Numbered from the stretch's first letter, positions 44,452-54,397 are shown. The stretch: 64,000 nucleotides of DNA from Nitrosopumilus sp. (GCF_025699255.1 NZ_JAILWA010000003.1:184389-248388), one strand, 5' to 3'. A program made the numbers and translations. Notes: generated from the letters alone by a model not told the origin.

Positions 44452-45200
44452 TTCAACTCAGCATTTTAAAAATAACTGAATATGGTCCTTGGACCCTAAC
44501 TTTGGGAAGTGATAGAGAACATGAACTTCAAATGCTTCAAGCATCTCTGTATAAAGAAGTTCAAAAATTATTTTCTGAAAAAAATTGCATTGTGTTTCTA
44601 AACAGGGCTGATGAATTTTTTGTAGTTTCAAATGGTCTTAATTTAGAAGATCATGTCAAAATACAACAAATTCTTGAAAAATCTTTTGAAATTAGATTGA
44701 CAATATCAATTGGGTTTGGCAATACTCCATTTGAAGCAAATTTGAAAGCATATGAAGGAAAGAAAAATAAAATAATTTTAAATTCTGATCACAATATTTT
44801 TGGATTTATTGATGAAGGATCTCTTTCAAATGTTTCTATAATGCATTTAGATGTAGATGATCTTACTTCTAGAAGAGAAACTGATTCTCCATATGAAATT
44901 TCATCAATAATTTTTGAATTATATTCAAAAATGTCAAAATATTTTCTAGATAAAAATTCTCTTACATTCTTTATGGGAGGGGATAATTTTATGGTAGTAT
45001 CAAGTAATGACGCAAAAAATTCCGTTCAAGAATTTATCAACTTGATAAAAAATACTGATAAAATTTCTTTGAATTGTGGAATAGGAAATGCTAAGTTGGG
45101 ACGAGATGCTGTGAAATTAGCCACAAAATCACTTGATGCTATAAGAGAAATTCGAGATTCAGGCAAAGACAAACCTGAAGTTTATGAATTGTCATGTTAA
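44448..45200 (+). CDS. GTP cyclohydrolase III
   Basis: 250 residues. It matches the archaeal GTP cyclohydrolase III (ArfA) family: MIQLSILKITEYGPWTLTLG start, two similar ferredoxin-like halves with metal-binding GGDNFMVVSS and LDVDDLTSRRE, and the end IREIRDSGKDKPEVYELS. It opens GTP to the formylated pyrimidine without releasing formate, the first archaeal step of riboflavin (and F420) synthesis. Overlaps ribH by 4 bases and the amidohydrolase by 7. Confidence 0.92.
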   Translation: MIQLSILKITEYGPWTLTLGSDREHELQMLQASLYKEVQKLFSEKNCIVFLNRADEFFVVSNGLNLEDHVKIQQILEKSFEIRLTISIGFGNTPFEANLKAYEGKKNKIILNSDHNIFGFIDEGSLSNVSIMHLDVDDLTSRRETDSPYEISSIIFELYSKMSKYFLDKNSLTFFMGGDNFMVVSSNDAKNSVQEFINLIKNTDKISLNCGIGNAKLGRDAVKLATKSLDAIREIRDSGKDKPEVYELSC

Positions 45201-46384
45201 TAAAAAATATTAGTATACTATTTGGAGATAATCTTGATTATGTATCCAATACTGATGTCAGAATTATCAAAAATAAAATTAAAAAAATAAATCAAAAAAT
45301 AAAACCCATTTCAAATGAAGATTCTATAGATTGTCAGGGGCTTTTAATGATTCCTGGATTCATTAATGCACATACCCATATTGGAGATTCAATTGGAAAA
45401 GATATTTCTTTAAACCTAACGGTTGATGAAAAAATTCATCCTGTATTTGGTGCTAAATCAAAAATTTTGAAACGTACCTCTGATGAAAATCTAGGGAATT
45501 TTATGAAGAATACATGTTATTCAATGATTAGAAAAGGGATTACTACATTTGTCGATTTTAGGGAAGGTGAATTAGATGGAGTAATTTTACTGCAAAAAAT
45601 ACTAAATGATGTCCCAATTCGTTCAATTATTTTAGGTCGTATGGAATTTTATCAAAATAATAGAGAAATTAAAAAAAATCTATCTTTTCCAACTACAAAA
45701 ACTGCAGAATTTATTAAATTGCTGAAAAAATGTGATGGGATAGGGGTTAGTGGTGCAAATGAAAATAGTACTTCAATTCTTAACTTCTATTCAAAATCTA
45801 CAAAACTGAGAGCGATTCATTCGGCTGAAACTAAAGAAAGTTCCAATAAATCAAAAAAACTTACCGGAAAATCTGAAACCACTAGAGCCTTATCTCTTAA
45901 ACCTCATTTTTTGGTTCATATGACCTATGCTTCAAAAACTGATCTAAAATTAGCTTCTAAAAAAACAAGAGGAATTGTGATTTGTCCTAGAGCAAATTCT
46001 GCTCTTGCTGAAGGCATTCCTGATGTTGATTTAATGCAAAAATCTGGCTGTATTCTGGCTTTAGGCACAGACAATGTTATGATCAACTCTCCTGACATGT
46101 TCAGAGAAATGGATTTTGTTTGGAAAGTAACTATGGGAATGCATAAGAAAAGAATTGATGCAAGAGAAATTCTAAAAATGGCTACAGTAAATGGTGGAAA
46201 AATCTTGAATAAACCAATTGGAGAAATCAAATCCGGAAAAATTGCTGATTGTATATTTTTAGATAAACATGCATTAGATTTAGAACCAATGCATAATCCA
46301 CATGCATCTATCGTTCATAGAGCATCTGAATCAACAATCAAAGCTGTAATGATCGGAGGAAAATTAGTTCATGGTAATCTCTAA
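45194..46384 (+). CDS. Metal-dependent amidohydrolase, candidate riboflavin-pathway deformylase or deaminase
   Basis: 396 residues of the ATZ/TRZ-type amidohydrolase family. Metal ligands: HTHIGD (residues 60-65), HSAETKE, HMTYAS and LGTDN. The fold includes LDKHALDLEPMHNPHASIV at the end. It sits inside the riboflavin operon, overlapping GTP cyclohydrolase III by 7 bases and the reductase by 14. The archaeal pathway needs a deformylase (ArfB, a creatininase-type protein elsewhere) and a deaminase; no gene for either is seen nearby. One of these steps is the likely role (inference). Confidence 0.75.
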   Translation: MLIKNISILFGDNLDYVSNTDVRIIKNKIKKINQKIKPISNEDSIDCQGLLMIPGFINAHTHIGDSIGKDISLNLTVDEKIHPVFGAKSKILKRTSDENLGNFMKNTCYSMIRKGITTFVDFREGELDGVILLQKILNDVPIRSIILGRMEFYQNNREIKKNLSFPTTKTAEFIKLLKKCDGIGVSGANENSTSILNFYSKSTKLRAIHSAETKESSNKSKKLTGKSETTRALSLKPHFLVHMTYASKTDLKLASKKTRGIVICPRANSALAEGIPDVDLMQKSGCILALGTDNVMINSPDMFREMDFVWKVTMGMHKKRIDAREILKMATVNGGKILNKPIGEIKSGKIADCIFLDKHALDLEPMHNPHASIVHRASESTIKAVMIGGKLVHGNL

Positions 46385-47027
46385 ACCCTATGTAATTCTA
46401 AGTGCTGCAATATCCATCGATGGTAAAATTTCAACTAGAACTGGAAATTCAAAACTATCTTCATCTGAAGATCTTGTTAGATTACATAAACTAAGAAGCA
46501 AAGTTGATGGAATTATAATTGGAAAAAATACTGTGATTAAAGATAATCCATTACTAACTGTACGTCATACTAGAGGTAAAAACCCTGTTAGAATTATTTT
46601 GGATTCTAAAGGAAAAATCTCTTCTCATTCTAAAATATTACAAACATCAAACGAAATCCAAACTATTATTGCTGTATCAAAATCTATTCCAAAATCAAAT
46701 GTTGACAAACTAAATAAATTCCCAATAGAATTGATTTCTACAGGACAAAAATCTGTAAATCTTAAATCTCTTTTATCAAAACTAGCAGCAAAAAATTTGA
46801 AAACCCTTTTGGTTGAAGGAGGAGGCACGGTCAATTGGGAATTTATCAAACAAGATCTTTTTGATGAAATAATAATTACTCTTTCTCCCTTTGTAATTGG
46901 TGGAAATAATGCTGTATCGCTTGTTCAAGGAGAGGGATTTGATATAATATCAAAATCTCCAAATCTAAGGCTCAAATCAATGAAGAGGCTCAAAAATCAT
47001 ATAGTTTTGAATTATCTAAAAGTGTAA
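46371..47027 (+). CDS. Diaminohydroxyphosphoribosylaminopyrimidine reductase (ArfC/RibD C-terminal type)
   Basis: 218 residues with the DHFR-like RibD C-terminal fold: AAISIDGKISTRTGNSKLSS, GIIIGKNTVIKDNPLLTVR, VEGGGTVNW. It reduces the ribosylamino side chain to ribitylamino with NAD(P)H. There is no fused deaminase domain, so the deaminase must be separate. Last gene of the ribB operon, starting 14 bases before the amidohydrolase stop. Confidence 0.92.
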   Translation: MVISKPYVILSAAISIDGKISTRTGNSKLSSSEDLVRLHKLRSKVDGIIIGKNTVIKDNPLLTVRHTRGKNPVRIILDSKGKISSHSKILQTSNEIQTIIAVSKSIPKSNVDKLNKFPIELISTGQKSVNLKSLLSKLAAKNLKTLLVEGGGTVNWEFIKQDLFDEIIITLSPFVIGGNNAVSLVQGEGFDIISKSPNLRLKSMKRLKNHIVLNYLKV

Positions 47028-47063
47028 GTTCTTATACTTTATTTGAAATAAAATTACAAGAAA

Positions 47064-47333
47064 TTGGCAGTAAAAAAGAAAACTCCAAAAAGAAAAACTA
47101 CAACCAAAAAGGCTACTTCAAAAAAGAAAGCAGCACCAAAAAGAAAGGCTGTAACTAAAAAGAAGATCACTAAATCAAAAGCTAAAAAACCAGCATTTGG
47201 TGGATATGCAATTAGTTTTGCAGGACGTACTGAAACTGTAGAACAAGTATTTGGTAAGAAACCAATTGCACCAAGTGAAATGACCAAGAAAATCTGGGCA
47301 TTTGTTAAATCAAAAAGCCTTTCTAATCGTTAA
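47064..47333 (+). CDS. Lysine-rich DNA-binding protein with SWIB-like C-terminus
   Basis: 89 residues from TTG 47064. Residues 1-42 are a Lys/Ala/Thr tail (KKKTPKRKTTTKKATSKKKA) like histone H1 tails. The last part (MTKKIWAFVKSKSLSNR) resembles the SWIB/MDM2 helix seen in chromatin proteins, though it is only half a domain. No zinc site. It could be a nucleoid protein. The neighbouring antisense reading frame is just the complement of the Lys codons. Confidence 0.6.
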   Translation: MAVKKKTPKRKTTTKKATSKKKAAPKRKAVTKKKITKSKAKKPAFGGYAISFAGRTETVEQVFGKKPIAPSEMTKKIWAFVKSKSLSNR

Positions 47334-47432
47334 ACCCAAATGTTAACGAAAATTCGTTAACTAATTTCTATCTTTTAATTATTTTTCTTAAAATGAATAA
47401 GATATAGATATTGGATTAAACGTGATACTTAC

Positions 47433-47990
47433 ATGTCTACTGCATCTTTAAGACGAGATCATGAACTTATAGAAAAAGTCATCAAAGCAATGGAGTCTAC
47501 CATTCAATTATTAAATGATGGGAAACAAATTCCTGAGTCAATATTATTACCTGTAATTGATTTTTCAAAAAACTTTACTGATGTATGTCATCATAGCAAG
47601 GAAGAAAAATCATTATTTCCTGCTTTAGAACAAGCTGGTTTACCTACCAATATGGGACCTATTGCAATGATGCTAATTGATCATCAACGTTCAAGAGAAA
47701 TTGGAACTGAAATGGAAGCATCTGCAAAAGAATATCTTACTTCAGGTGATTCAACAAAATTAGTTAGTGACATGCAACAATATGTTGAACATATCACAGA
47801 ACATTTGTGGAAGGAAAATAACAAACTCTTCATGATGGCAGAAGCAAGATTACAATATGTGTCTGAAAAAGTTGATAATGAATTAACTGAGATCGAAAAA
47901 TCCAAACTTGATGAGCTTGGAAAAACTAGAGCACATTATGAACAACTAGCTGAAAATCTTACAAAAGATGTCTCTGAACAAGGAAATTAA
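47433..47990 (+). CDS. Hemerythrin-like HHE domain protein
   Basis: 185 residues. Iron-binding pattern: RRDHELIEKVIKAME, CHHSKEEKSLFPALEQAG, IDHQRSREIG and HITEHLWKENNKLFMMAE. It has a four-helix bundle with a diiron site that may bind oxygen or nitric oxide or store iron. A short coiled C-terminus follows. Immediately upstream of an acidic protein gene by 2 bases. Confidence 0.9.
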   Translation: MSTASLRRDHELIEKVIKAMESTIQLLNDGKQIPESILLPVIDFSKNFTDVCHHSKEEKSLFPALEQAGLPTNMGPIAMMLIDHQRSREIGTEMEASAKEYLTSGDSTKLVSDMQQYVEHITEHLWKENNKLFMMAEARLQYVSEKVDNELTEIEKSKLDELGKTRAHYEQLAENLTKDVSEQGN

Positions 47991-47992
47991 CT

Positions 47993-48289
47993 TTGTCTAA
48001 CAGCATTTTTGGTCAAGTAACTACAGTCAGAAAATTTGTCACTGGTGATATTGAAGTCGATTTTTATCATGAAGATGAATTATCCACGTATAGATATTCA
48101 TCTGAACCTTCTCGATTGGGAGATTTTCCTAAGGAATTAATTGAAATTTTGGCTTCGACTTTGGCCACTGATATCTGTGTTGAAATTTTCTTTGGAGATG
48201 ATGGTAATCCTACACATGTTGAACTAGAAGAATGCGACGATGAGGATGATTTAGATGATGAAGAATTTGATGAAGATTCTGAAGAATAA
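47993..48289 (+). CDS. Small acidic protein of unknown function
   Basis: 98 residues from TTG 47993. A folded N-terminal part (IFGQVTTVRKFVTGDIEVDF) of about 75 residues is followed by an acidic tail (about 25 residues of Glu/Asp). It is probably co-transcribed with the hemerythrin-like gene. The family is not recognised. Confidence 0.65.
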   Translation: MSNSIFGQVTTVRKFVTGDIEVDFYHEDELSTYRYSSEPSRLGDFPKELIEILASTLATDICVEIFFGDDGNPTHVELEECDDEDDLDDEEFDEDSEE

Positions 48290-48306
48290 ATGTCTTGATT
48301 TATTGC

Positions 48307-49698
48307 CTATTCGACATAATGATGATGTGTTAAATTATCATAAAATCTGACTGATTTCAAGTTTACAAATTCTAACATACCATATCTTGATAATTCTCTT
48401 CCAAATCCACTGTGTTTTATTCCTCCAAATGGGATTCTTGGATCTGAAATAACAACATTATTGACACTCACAATTCCAGATTCAATTCGCCTAGACATCT
48501 TATCTGCTTTAGCTAGATCTTTTGTCCAAATACTAGCTCCTAGGCCAAATTCACTTTCATTAGCAAATTTGACTGCCTCACTTTCATTCTCAACAATAGT
48601 AATTGGCGCTACAGGTCCAAAAGTTTCCTCTTGTGCAATTCTCATGTTTGGTTTAACATTTCTAAGAATTGTTGGATTGTAAAAGAAACCTTTGCCATCC
48701 CTCTCAGAACCTCCTAAGAGAATTTCTGCACCTTTTTGTTTTGCATCTTCTACAATTCCTGAAATTGTATCTAAACCATCTTTACTAGATAGTGGCCCAA
48801 TATCAGTTTCAATTGACATCGGATCTCCCACTTTGAGCTGAGATGCTTTTTTAATAAACAATTCAATAAATTCATCTGCAATATTTTTACCTACAAAAAA
48901 TCTTTTTGATGCAACACAACTTTGCCCACAATTAATGAATCTGCCTTTGACAGCTCCCTCTGCAGCTTTTTCAATAATTGCATCATCCAATACTATGAAA
49001 GGATCACTTCCACCTAATTCTAATACACATTTTTTCAAATTTTTTGCTGCTCTTTCACCTACTTTTGCACCTGCATTAGTACTACCTGTAAACGTTACAG
49101 CATTTACATCTGAATCAATAAGATAATTTGCAGATTCTACGCTTCCTACAACTGTCTGAAAAATTCCATCAGGAATACCTGATTCGGTAAATGCTTTTTC
49201 AATTTCAATACCTGATTGCATTGTAACTCTAGATGGTTTCATAACAATTACATTTCCTGCCATTAGGCATGGAGCTGCAAATCTTAATGCTTGCCAATAA
49301 GGAAAATTCCAAGGCATTATAGACCCTATAACACCAAGCGGTTCAAAAGTTAGAAAACTCTTTCTTGCATCCGTGTTTAATACTTCATCAGAAAGAAAAC
49401 TATCTCCGTGATCTGCATAAAATTCTAATGCCCATGCACATTTTTCAACTTCCCCAATTGATTCTTTAAGAGGTTTGCCCATTTCTGCAGTTGCAATTTT
49501 TGCAAGTTCTGTTTTATGCTTCTTTAGATATTCTACTAAATTGTAAATGTAACTTCTACGTTTTTCATAATCTTTTTTCCATTCAGGATATGCTCTTTTT
49601 GCTTTTCCCACCAAATCAAATACTTGATTTTTGTCCATTGACGAAAATGTTTTAATTTCTTCCCCTGTAGATGGATTTACCGTAGATATTTGACTCAA
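48307..49698 (-). CDS. NAD(P)-dependent aldehyde dehydrogenase (succinate-semialdehyde dehydrogenase-like)
   Basis: 463 residues. Catalytic Glu in LELGGSDPFIV and nucleophile Cys in GQSCVASKRF; MPWNFPYWQALRFAAPCLMAGN and VVGSVESANYLI belong to the nucleotide fold. The sequence is most like the GabD/succinate-semialdehyde group. In these archaea it could oxidise aldehydes outside the carbon-fixation cycle, but the substrate is not fixed by sequence. Confidence 0.88.
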   Translation of the reverse strand: MSQISTVNPSTGEEIKTFSSMDKNQVFDLVGKAKRAYPEWKKDYEKRRSYIYNLVEYLKKHKTELAKIATAEMGKPLKESIGEVEKCAWALEFYADHGDSFLSDEVLNTDARKSFLTFEPLGVIGSIMPWNFPYWQALRFAAPCLMAGNVIVMKPSRVTMQSGIEIEKAFTESGIPDGIFQTVVGSVESANYLIDSDVNAVTFTGSTNAGAKVGERAAKNLKKCVLELGGSDPFIVLDDAIIEKAAEGAVKGRFINCGQSCVASKRFFVGKNIADEFIELFIKKASQLKVGDPMSIETDIGPLSSKDGLDTISGIVEDAKQKGAEILLGGSERDGKGFFYNPTILRNVKPNMRIAQEETFGPVAPITIVENESEAVKFANESEFGLGASIWTKDLAKADKMSRRIESGIVSVNNVVISDPRIPFGGIKHSGFGRELSRYGMLEFVNLKSVRFYDNLTHHHYVE

Positions 49699-49778
49699 GA
49701 ATATTTCGACAATATTCTCCTATTTATTCTAGTAACCTTGTTTTCAGATTTTCTATATAATATAATTTTAAAAATTTA

Positions 49779-50294
49779 TCAAAAAGTTTGTTGCATATCT
49801 TTCTTAATTTCATCGATTTTTTTCTGATATGCTTTTTTTGACTTATCATTCTTTTTTAGATTTAATACATTTTGACATGATGGGCATTTGAACATTCCTT
49901 CTAATGCATTTTCAAATGTTACACGTGGGCAATCTTCATTTCCACAATGATAAAAATCTGATGCATTTTCATAGTCCAATCTTTGCTGCAATCTTTCTTC
50001 AATTTTCTTTTTTTGATTTTCAATAAAGTGTTCTACTTCTTCTCTTCTAGTTCTCCATCTGTAAACAAACCATCCCTTTCGTTCATCTTTTACTCTAATT
50101 CCAGTAATGAGTGATTTGCCAAATAGATCATACAGGACTTTTCTTACCATGTTAATTCTAAGTCCTGTGGAGCTAGCAATTTCTTCATCTGTAGCATCTT
50201 CAGCTTTTAGAAGAGATCTTGCCACTTTGAGATATTCATCTCCTCCAATCATTGAAGCAATTCTAACAAAAGGATCTTCGTATTTGTCTACCAA
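49779..50294 (-). CDS. tfe: Transcription initiation factor E (alpha subunit)
   Basis: 171 residues. The extended winged helix (about 1-95, VDKYEDPFVRIASMIGGDE, RINMVRKVLYDLFGKSLI) is followed by a zinc ribbon (CGNEDCPRVTFENALEGM...CPSC). It helps promoter opening with TBP and TFB. Cysteines are complete. The upstream genes aTrm56 and HflX run in the same direction. Confidence 0.94.
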   Translation of the reverse strand: MVDKYEDPFVRIASMIGGDEYLKVARSLLKAEDATDEEIASSTGLRINMVRKVLYDLFGKSLITGIRVKDERKGWFVYRWRTRREEVEHFIENQKKKIEERLQQRLDYENASDFYHCGNEDCPRVTFENALEGMFKCPSCQNVLNLKKNDKSKKAYQKKIDEIKKDMQQTF

Positions 50295-50320
50295 CTCTAA
50301 TGACTCCTAATTTTCTACTA

Positions 50321-50854
50321 TTAATCCCTTGTTTCTTTTACTTGCACATTTTTGCCCTTTTTGGTAGGAATAATCTTTCTTTTTGCATTTGGAAATTCCT
50401 TCTCGAATTGTTTACCCATTTGTATACGATCTAAAAGAATTGCTAAAGCACTGATCTCTGAGTGAGGTTGACTTCCAACTCCTACGTTATAATCTGCCAA
50501 GTCATAAATCTCTCTTGGAACTTTTTCAGCCCCTACAACAACTAACAAATTTTCTTCTTTTCTAATCTCTTCTTGAATGTTGTTAACACTTTCACCATAC
50601 ATTGAAAGATGAACTATTTTGAATCCTTCTTCTTTTTTCTTTTTTACAATTGGTTTCCATTTTTCAATAAATTCAATTTCAAAATCCCCTCCCCATGTTT
50701 TGTTAATTTTTCCAATCGTATCTTTTATTTCTGGATTAATTTCTGTCATGTAAATTTTTTCCGCTCCAAATCCTCTTGAAACAAGTGCAACATGTGTTGT
50801 TACTCTATCATCTCTTACTAGGCGTTGTCCTATTCTAACTACTTCAATTATCAA
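50321..50854 (-). CDS. tRNA (cytidine(56)-2'-O)-methyltransferase
   Basis: 177 residues. It matches archaeal aTrm56: [28 protein letters not shown] start, [45 protein letters not shown]-class enzyme that methylates C56 in the T-loop of tRNA. It overlaps the HflX gene by 11 bases. Confidence 0.94.
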   Translation of the reverse strand: MIIEVVRIGQRLVRDDRVTTHVALVSRGFGAEKIYMTEINPEIKDTIGKINKTWGGDFEIEFIEKWKPIVKKKKEEGFKIVHLSMYGESVNNIQEEIRKEENLLVVVGAEKVPREIYDLADYNVGVGSQPHSEISALAILLDRIQMGKQFEKEFPNAKRKIIPTKKGKNVQVKETRD

Positions 50855-51965
50855 ATGATTTTTTCACCTCTTTCCAATTACCATTTTTTGGTTTATGAAA
50901 GTCCTGATTTTCAGTAATTTTTTTAATTAGTTCTTTTAATTGTTTGATATTTTTTCCGGTTTTTCCTGAAACTGAAATTACTTTTTTATTTTCAGTTAAA
51001 TTAAGGAAATTAATTTTTCGTTCTATTTCTTCATTTTTTAACAAATCTGATTTATTTAAAGCAAAAACTACTTTATCTTGCTCCACCCCTAATTCACTTA
51101 ACGTTCTCATGCAACTTGAAAATTTCTTTTTTAGTTCTGTAACTGAATCACTAATATCTACTACTAAAATAATTACATCCGTATGTGATAATTCTTCTAA
51201 TGTTGATTTGAATGCATCAATCATATATGCAGGAAGTTTACTGATAAAACCAACAGTATCTGCTATTAAAAATGGTTCTTGATCAATAGTTAATCTTCGA
51301 GTTGTTGTAGTGAGTGTTGTAAACAATTCTTTACTCTGAGTTCTTGTTTCTCCTGTAGCTTTGTTAAACAGAGTAGTCTTTCCTGCAGAAGTATATCCTG
51401 CAAGTGATATGGTCTTAAATCCCATCCTTTTTCGACCTTGTCTGTGAAGCTCTCTTTGCTTTCCAGCTTTTTCAAGCTTTGATCTTATTGTTTGCATTCT
51501 ATGTTTAATATCATTATAATACACATCAACTTCGAATTTTCCTATTCCCATAAATCCTGGCTGTTCTCCCATATTTGCTAGTCTAACTTTTTCTTTGGCT
51601 CTTGCCATTTCATATCGTAATTGTGCTAATTTTACTTGTAATTTTGATTCTGCACTTGACGCTCTGCTTTCAAAAATCTCAAGAATTAAAGCTTCTCTAT
51701 CTAATACTTCCCTGTGTAACACTGTTGCCAAGTTATAGTTTTGACTTGGTTTCAAAATTTCATCATATATGATCACATCTGGCCTCAATTTTTCTGATAT
51801 TTCCTCTAATTTTTCTAACACCCCTCCACTAATTCCATACTTTGGTTTTTGGAGAAAATTTTGTCTAATTATATGAACTACCTCATATCCTGCCGCATCA
51901 CACAACCCTTTTGCTTCATTGATTGAATCTTCTTGATCATAAGTGATTAAAATTGCAGAATTCAT
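50844..51965 (-). CDS. hflX: HflX-family GTPase
   Basis: 373 residues. N-terminal HflX nucleotide-binding-like domain ([20 protein letters not shown]), a coiled-coil linker ([14 protein letters not shown]), then the G domain with [17 protein letters not shown] and NKSD motifs. It binds the large ribosomal subunit and rescues stalled ribosomes in bacteria. Operon with aTrm56 and TFE. Confidence 0.92.
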   Translation of the reverse strand: MNSAILITYDQEDSINEAKGLCDAAGYEVVHIIRQNFLQKPKYGISGGVLEKLEEISEKLRPDVIIYDEILKPSQNYNLATVLHREVLDREALILEIFESRASSAESKLQVKLAQLRYEMARAKEKVRLANMGEQPGFMGIGKFEVDVYYNDIKHRMQTIRSKLEKAGKQRELHRQGRKRMGFKTISLAGYTSAGKTTLFNKATGETRTQSKELFTTLTTTTRRLTIDQEPFLIADTVGFISKLPAYMIDAFKSTLEELSHTDVIILVVDISDSVTELKKKFSSCMRTLSELGVEQDKVVFALNKSDLLKNEEIERKINFLNLTENKKVISVSGKTGKNIKQLKELIKKITENQDFHKPKNGNWKEVKKSFDN

Positions 51966-52021
51966 TCTAACTCATTTTTTGATCTAATCTAAGATAATTG
52001 TATTGGACATACTTTTTGCAG

Positions 52022-53068
52022 TTAATTCAATTTTTTCAGCGTTTTTTCGATATTCATATTCAAAACTATCTCAGCTATATCGCTTGCATATTCTGAAATT
52101 CTCCTAATACTTTCAGTCATCCTTCTAACTCTGTAAACTTCCTCATCATCTTTTAATGACTTTGAGGCATCTCTGACTTTTTTTTCAAATTTTGCAATCT
52201 CATCAATTTTTTTGATTGTTTTTTCAGCTTGATTGTAATCTTCTTTGAATAATGCAAGACATGATTCATCTAAAACTGATAAACAAAATTCATTCATTTC
52301 TTGCAATTTTTGTAAAATCTCTTTCTTTACTGGTTTTTTAAATTCAATTAGATCCTTTGCAATAAATGCAGCGTGATCTCCAGTTCTTTCAATGTTTTTC
52401 ACTACTAATCTATAACCTAGACAATTTCTAGCATTTCTAAAACCCATCTCTTTTAACATATGTTCATTTTGAATTGCAATCTTCAATTGTCTAATAATAT
52501 AAAATCCAAATCTATCTACTTCATCATCTGTATTGATTACTTCTTGCGCTAATTCCAAATTATTTTCTTTAACTGCTAAAATTGCATCACTTGACATTGA
52601 TTTTGCCAAGTGAATCATTCTTTTGAATGCTCCATCTACAGTTAATTCTAATAAATTAACAAGAACCTGTACTGTAATTCCTCCACTTGAATCAGCAATA
52701 ATCTCCGAACCCATTAGCATTCTTTTTACTGCTTCTTTTACGGTGTTTCTTTGATGAGCATTTAATCTGCCATTTTTTGGTTTTACATTAATTGTCTTAA
52801 ATCCCAAAAAATACAACGAAATTAGTTTTCTAACGATTGAAGATGCTTCTTCTTCTCCTTCAATTTCAATTACCGCATCTTCTTTTTTCTGAGTTCTTGA
52901 TTCAAATTTTGGTGGATAAAGCTCTAATGTTGATGAACCTTTTCTAACCATTCTTATTTGATCCCCTTGTTTAAGACCTAATTCTGTGATCCATTGTTTT
53001 GGTAGGGAGACAATATATGATGATTTTCCAGTAAACTGAATTTTTCGTGTTTCTTCTCCATCTTCCAT
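52022..53068 (-). CDS. AbrB-type/PhoU-domain phosphate regulator
   Basis: 348 residues. An N-terminal AbrB/MazE-type swapped-hairpin domain (KIQFTGKSSYIVSLPKQWITELGLKQGDQIRM) is followed by two PhoU-type three-helix bundles (about 130-230 and 240-340). Archaeal proteins with this order regulate phosphate uptake. No Pst genes are adjacent in this window. Acts in the cytosol, DNA binding via the first domain is probable. Confidence 0.88.
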   Translation of the reverse strand: MEDGEETRKIQFTGKSSYIVSLPKQWITELGLKQGDQIRMVRKGSSTLELYPPKFESRTQKKEDAVIEIEGEEEASSIVRKLISLYFLGFKTINVKPKNGRLNAHQRNTVKEAVKRMLMGSEIIADSSGGITVQVLVNLLELTVDGAFKRMIHLAKSMSSDAILAVKENNLELAQEVINTDDEVDRFGFYIIRQLKIAIQNEHMLKEMGFRNARNCLGYRLVVKNIERTGDHAAFIAKDLIEFKKPVKKEILQKLQEMNEFCLSVLDESCLALFKEDYNQAEKTIKKIDEIAKFEKKVRDASKSLKDDEEVYRVRRMTESIRRISEYASDIAEIVLNMNIEKTLKKLN

Positions 53069-53159
53069 AATCTAAAGGGAAAATTCTATTCTATATAGAT
53101 TGATCTTTAGAATATAGACTAACACTGAACTAATATTTAGAAGAGATTCTCTATGTATT

Positions 53160-53633
53160 GTGAATCATATTCTAAAATTACAACATACCCTTGATGCACT
53201 ATTTGGGAATGGAACGTCAAAGTTTTTACCAAAAGATGTAGAAATGACCTTTTCAAGAAAAACAGGCAGAATAAGAACAGTATCCCATAAAGGAAAATTA
53301 CTATGTACTTTGAGAATAGATGGAAGCTTGGCTATTAGCACTTATTTTGCTCAGATGTTATTACAAAATAAAAAATTTAAAGAAAATTGTGTTGTGATAA
53401 ATGAAGATGCTGCTCCTTTTGTAGAACAGGGAAGATCCGTTTTTTGTAAACATGTTGTTACATGTGGAAAAAATGTCCAAATTGCTGGAGATGTACCTGT
53501 TTTATTCAAAAATCAAATTATAGCTGTTGGAAGGGCTATTCTATCTTCAGAAATGATATCTGATTTTCATAGAGGTGTAGCCATCAAAATCAGAGATAGT
53601 TTAAAAAGTCGTAATGAGGAACCAACATTATGA
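53160..53633 (+). CDS. PUA-domain RNA-binding protein (archaeosine-transglycosylase C-terminal type)
   Basis: 157 residues from GTG 53160. The N-terminal half resembles the small domain before PUA in archaeosine transglycosylase. The C-terminal PUA domain is VINEDAAPFVEQGRSVFCKHVV...DVPVLFKNQIIAVGRAILSS. No catalytic transglycosylase barrel is present. It overlaps the NAC gene by 4 bases (ATGA), so both may act around the ribosome or tRNA. Confidence 0.85.
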   Translation: MNHILKLQHTLDALFGNGTSKFLPKDVEMTFSRKTGRIRTVSHKGKLLCTLRIDGSLAISTYFAQMLLQNKKFKENCVVINEDAAPFVEQGRSVFCKHVVTCGKNVQIAGDVPVLFKNQIIAVGRAILSSEMISDFHRGVAIKIRDSLKSRNEEPTL

Positions 53634-53971
53634 TGCGAGGAGGAAACCGCGAAATGCGAAGAATGATGGATAAGATGGGTCTGGATATGAATGAATTATC
53701 TAATGTCCAAGAAGTTATTATTAAAACTGATAAAAAAGAAATCATTATCTCAAAACCTTCCGTAACTGAAATGAAAGCAAAAGATAATTCTATTTTTACG
53801 GTGACTGCTGATAGTTATGAAGAAAAAGAATTAGAAGTTCCAATTTTCTCTGAGGAAGATATACAACTCGTTAGCCAACAAGCTGGTGTTGATGAAGAAA
53901 AAGCAAAAAGTGCTTTAGAAGAAGCTGAAGGCGATTTGGCAAGAGCAATTTTGCTTCTAACCACAGGATAA
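53630..53971 (+). CDS. nac: Nascent polypeptide-associated complex protein
   Basis: 113 residues. NAC domain with DMNELSNVQEVIIKTDKKEI and a C-terminal UBA domain (EEDIQLVSQQAGVDEEKAKS, LEEAEGDLARAILLL). It binds emerging chains at the ribosome. Overlap with the PUA gene is 4 bases. Confidence 0.95.
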   Translation: MMRGGNREMRRMMDKMGLDMNELSNVQEVIIKTDKKEIIISKPSVTEMKAKDNSIFTVTADSYEEKELEVPIFSEEDIQLVSQQAGVDEEKAKSALEEAEGDLARAILLLTTG

Positions 53972-54032
53972 TATAGAAAATATTTTATTTTTATGATTTA
54001 TCAATCTGTTTAGAGTCTAAAAAACAAAGAGA

Positions 54033-54344
54033 TCAGCTAGTTGGATTCATAGCTGCTGCCCTTTCTTTGAGTTTGTTATCTACTAACGCATCAACATATT
54101 CTCCAGGTTGAGCTTGACATTTTCCTATGTTAACAGAATAACCATCTAAGGTTTCAGCAATACACCCATCGCTAGTTATTGCAATTATCTTTACCATTTC
54201 CATATTTTCTGCAGGAGTAACATACCACATCAGATATCCAAAGAGTAACACTGCTCCTATGACAATAACTCCTCCTACAACAAGTAGGGATCTTGTATTT
54301 GATGAACCATTCTGTTTATTTGGTTGTCCTTTAATTGCAGACAT
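54033..54344 (-). CDS. Small membrane-anchored protein, paralog of 54477
   Basis: 103 residues. A single membrane helix (about 20-42) and an exposed C-terminal beta-like domain with two cysteines (ITSDGCIAETLDGYSVNIGKCQAQPGEYVDA). The domain lines up with that of the divergently transcribed protein at 54477, including the two cysteines. Together they form a back-to-back pair. The family is not recognised. Confidence 0.65.
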   Translation of the reverse strand: MSAIKGQPNKQNGSSNTRSLLVVGGVIVIGAVLLFGYLMWYVTPAENMEMVKIIAITSDGCIAETLDGYSVNIGKCQAQPGEYVDALVDNKLKERAAAMNPTS

Positions 54345-54397
54345 GTAAGTAATTTATCAAAAATCCCTTAAAAAGTAACTACACATTTTTCATAGCT

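Noticed and set aside
47054..47287. Reverse-strand frame opposite the Lys-rich gene
   Set aside because: The Phe/Val-rich sequence is the complement of AAA/AAG and related codons; there is no promoter.
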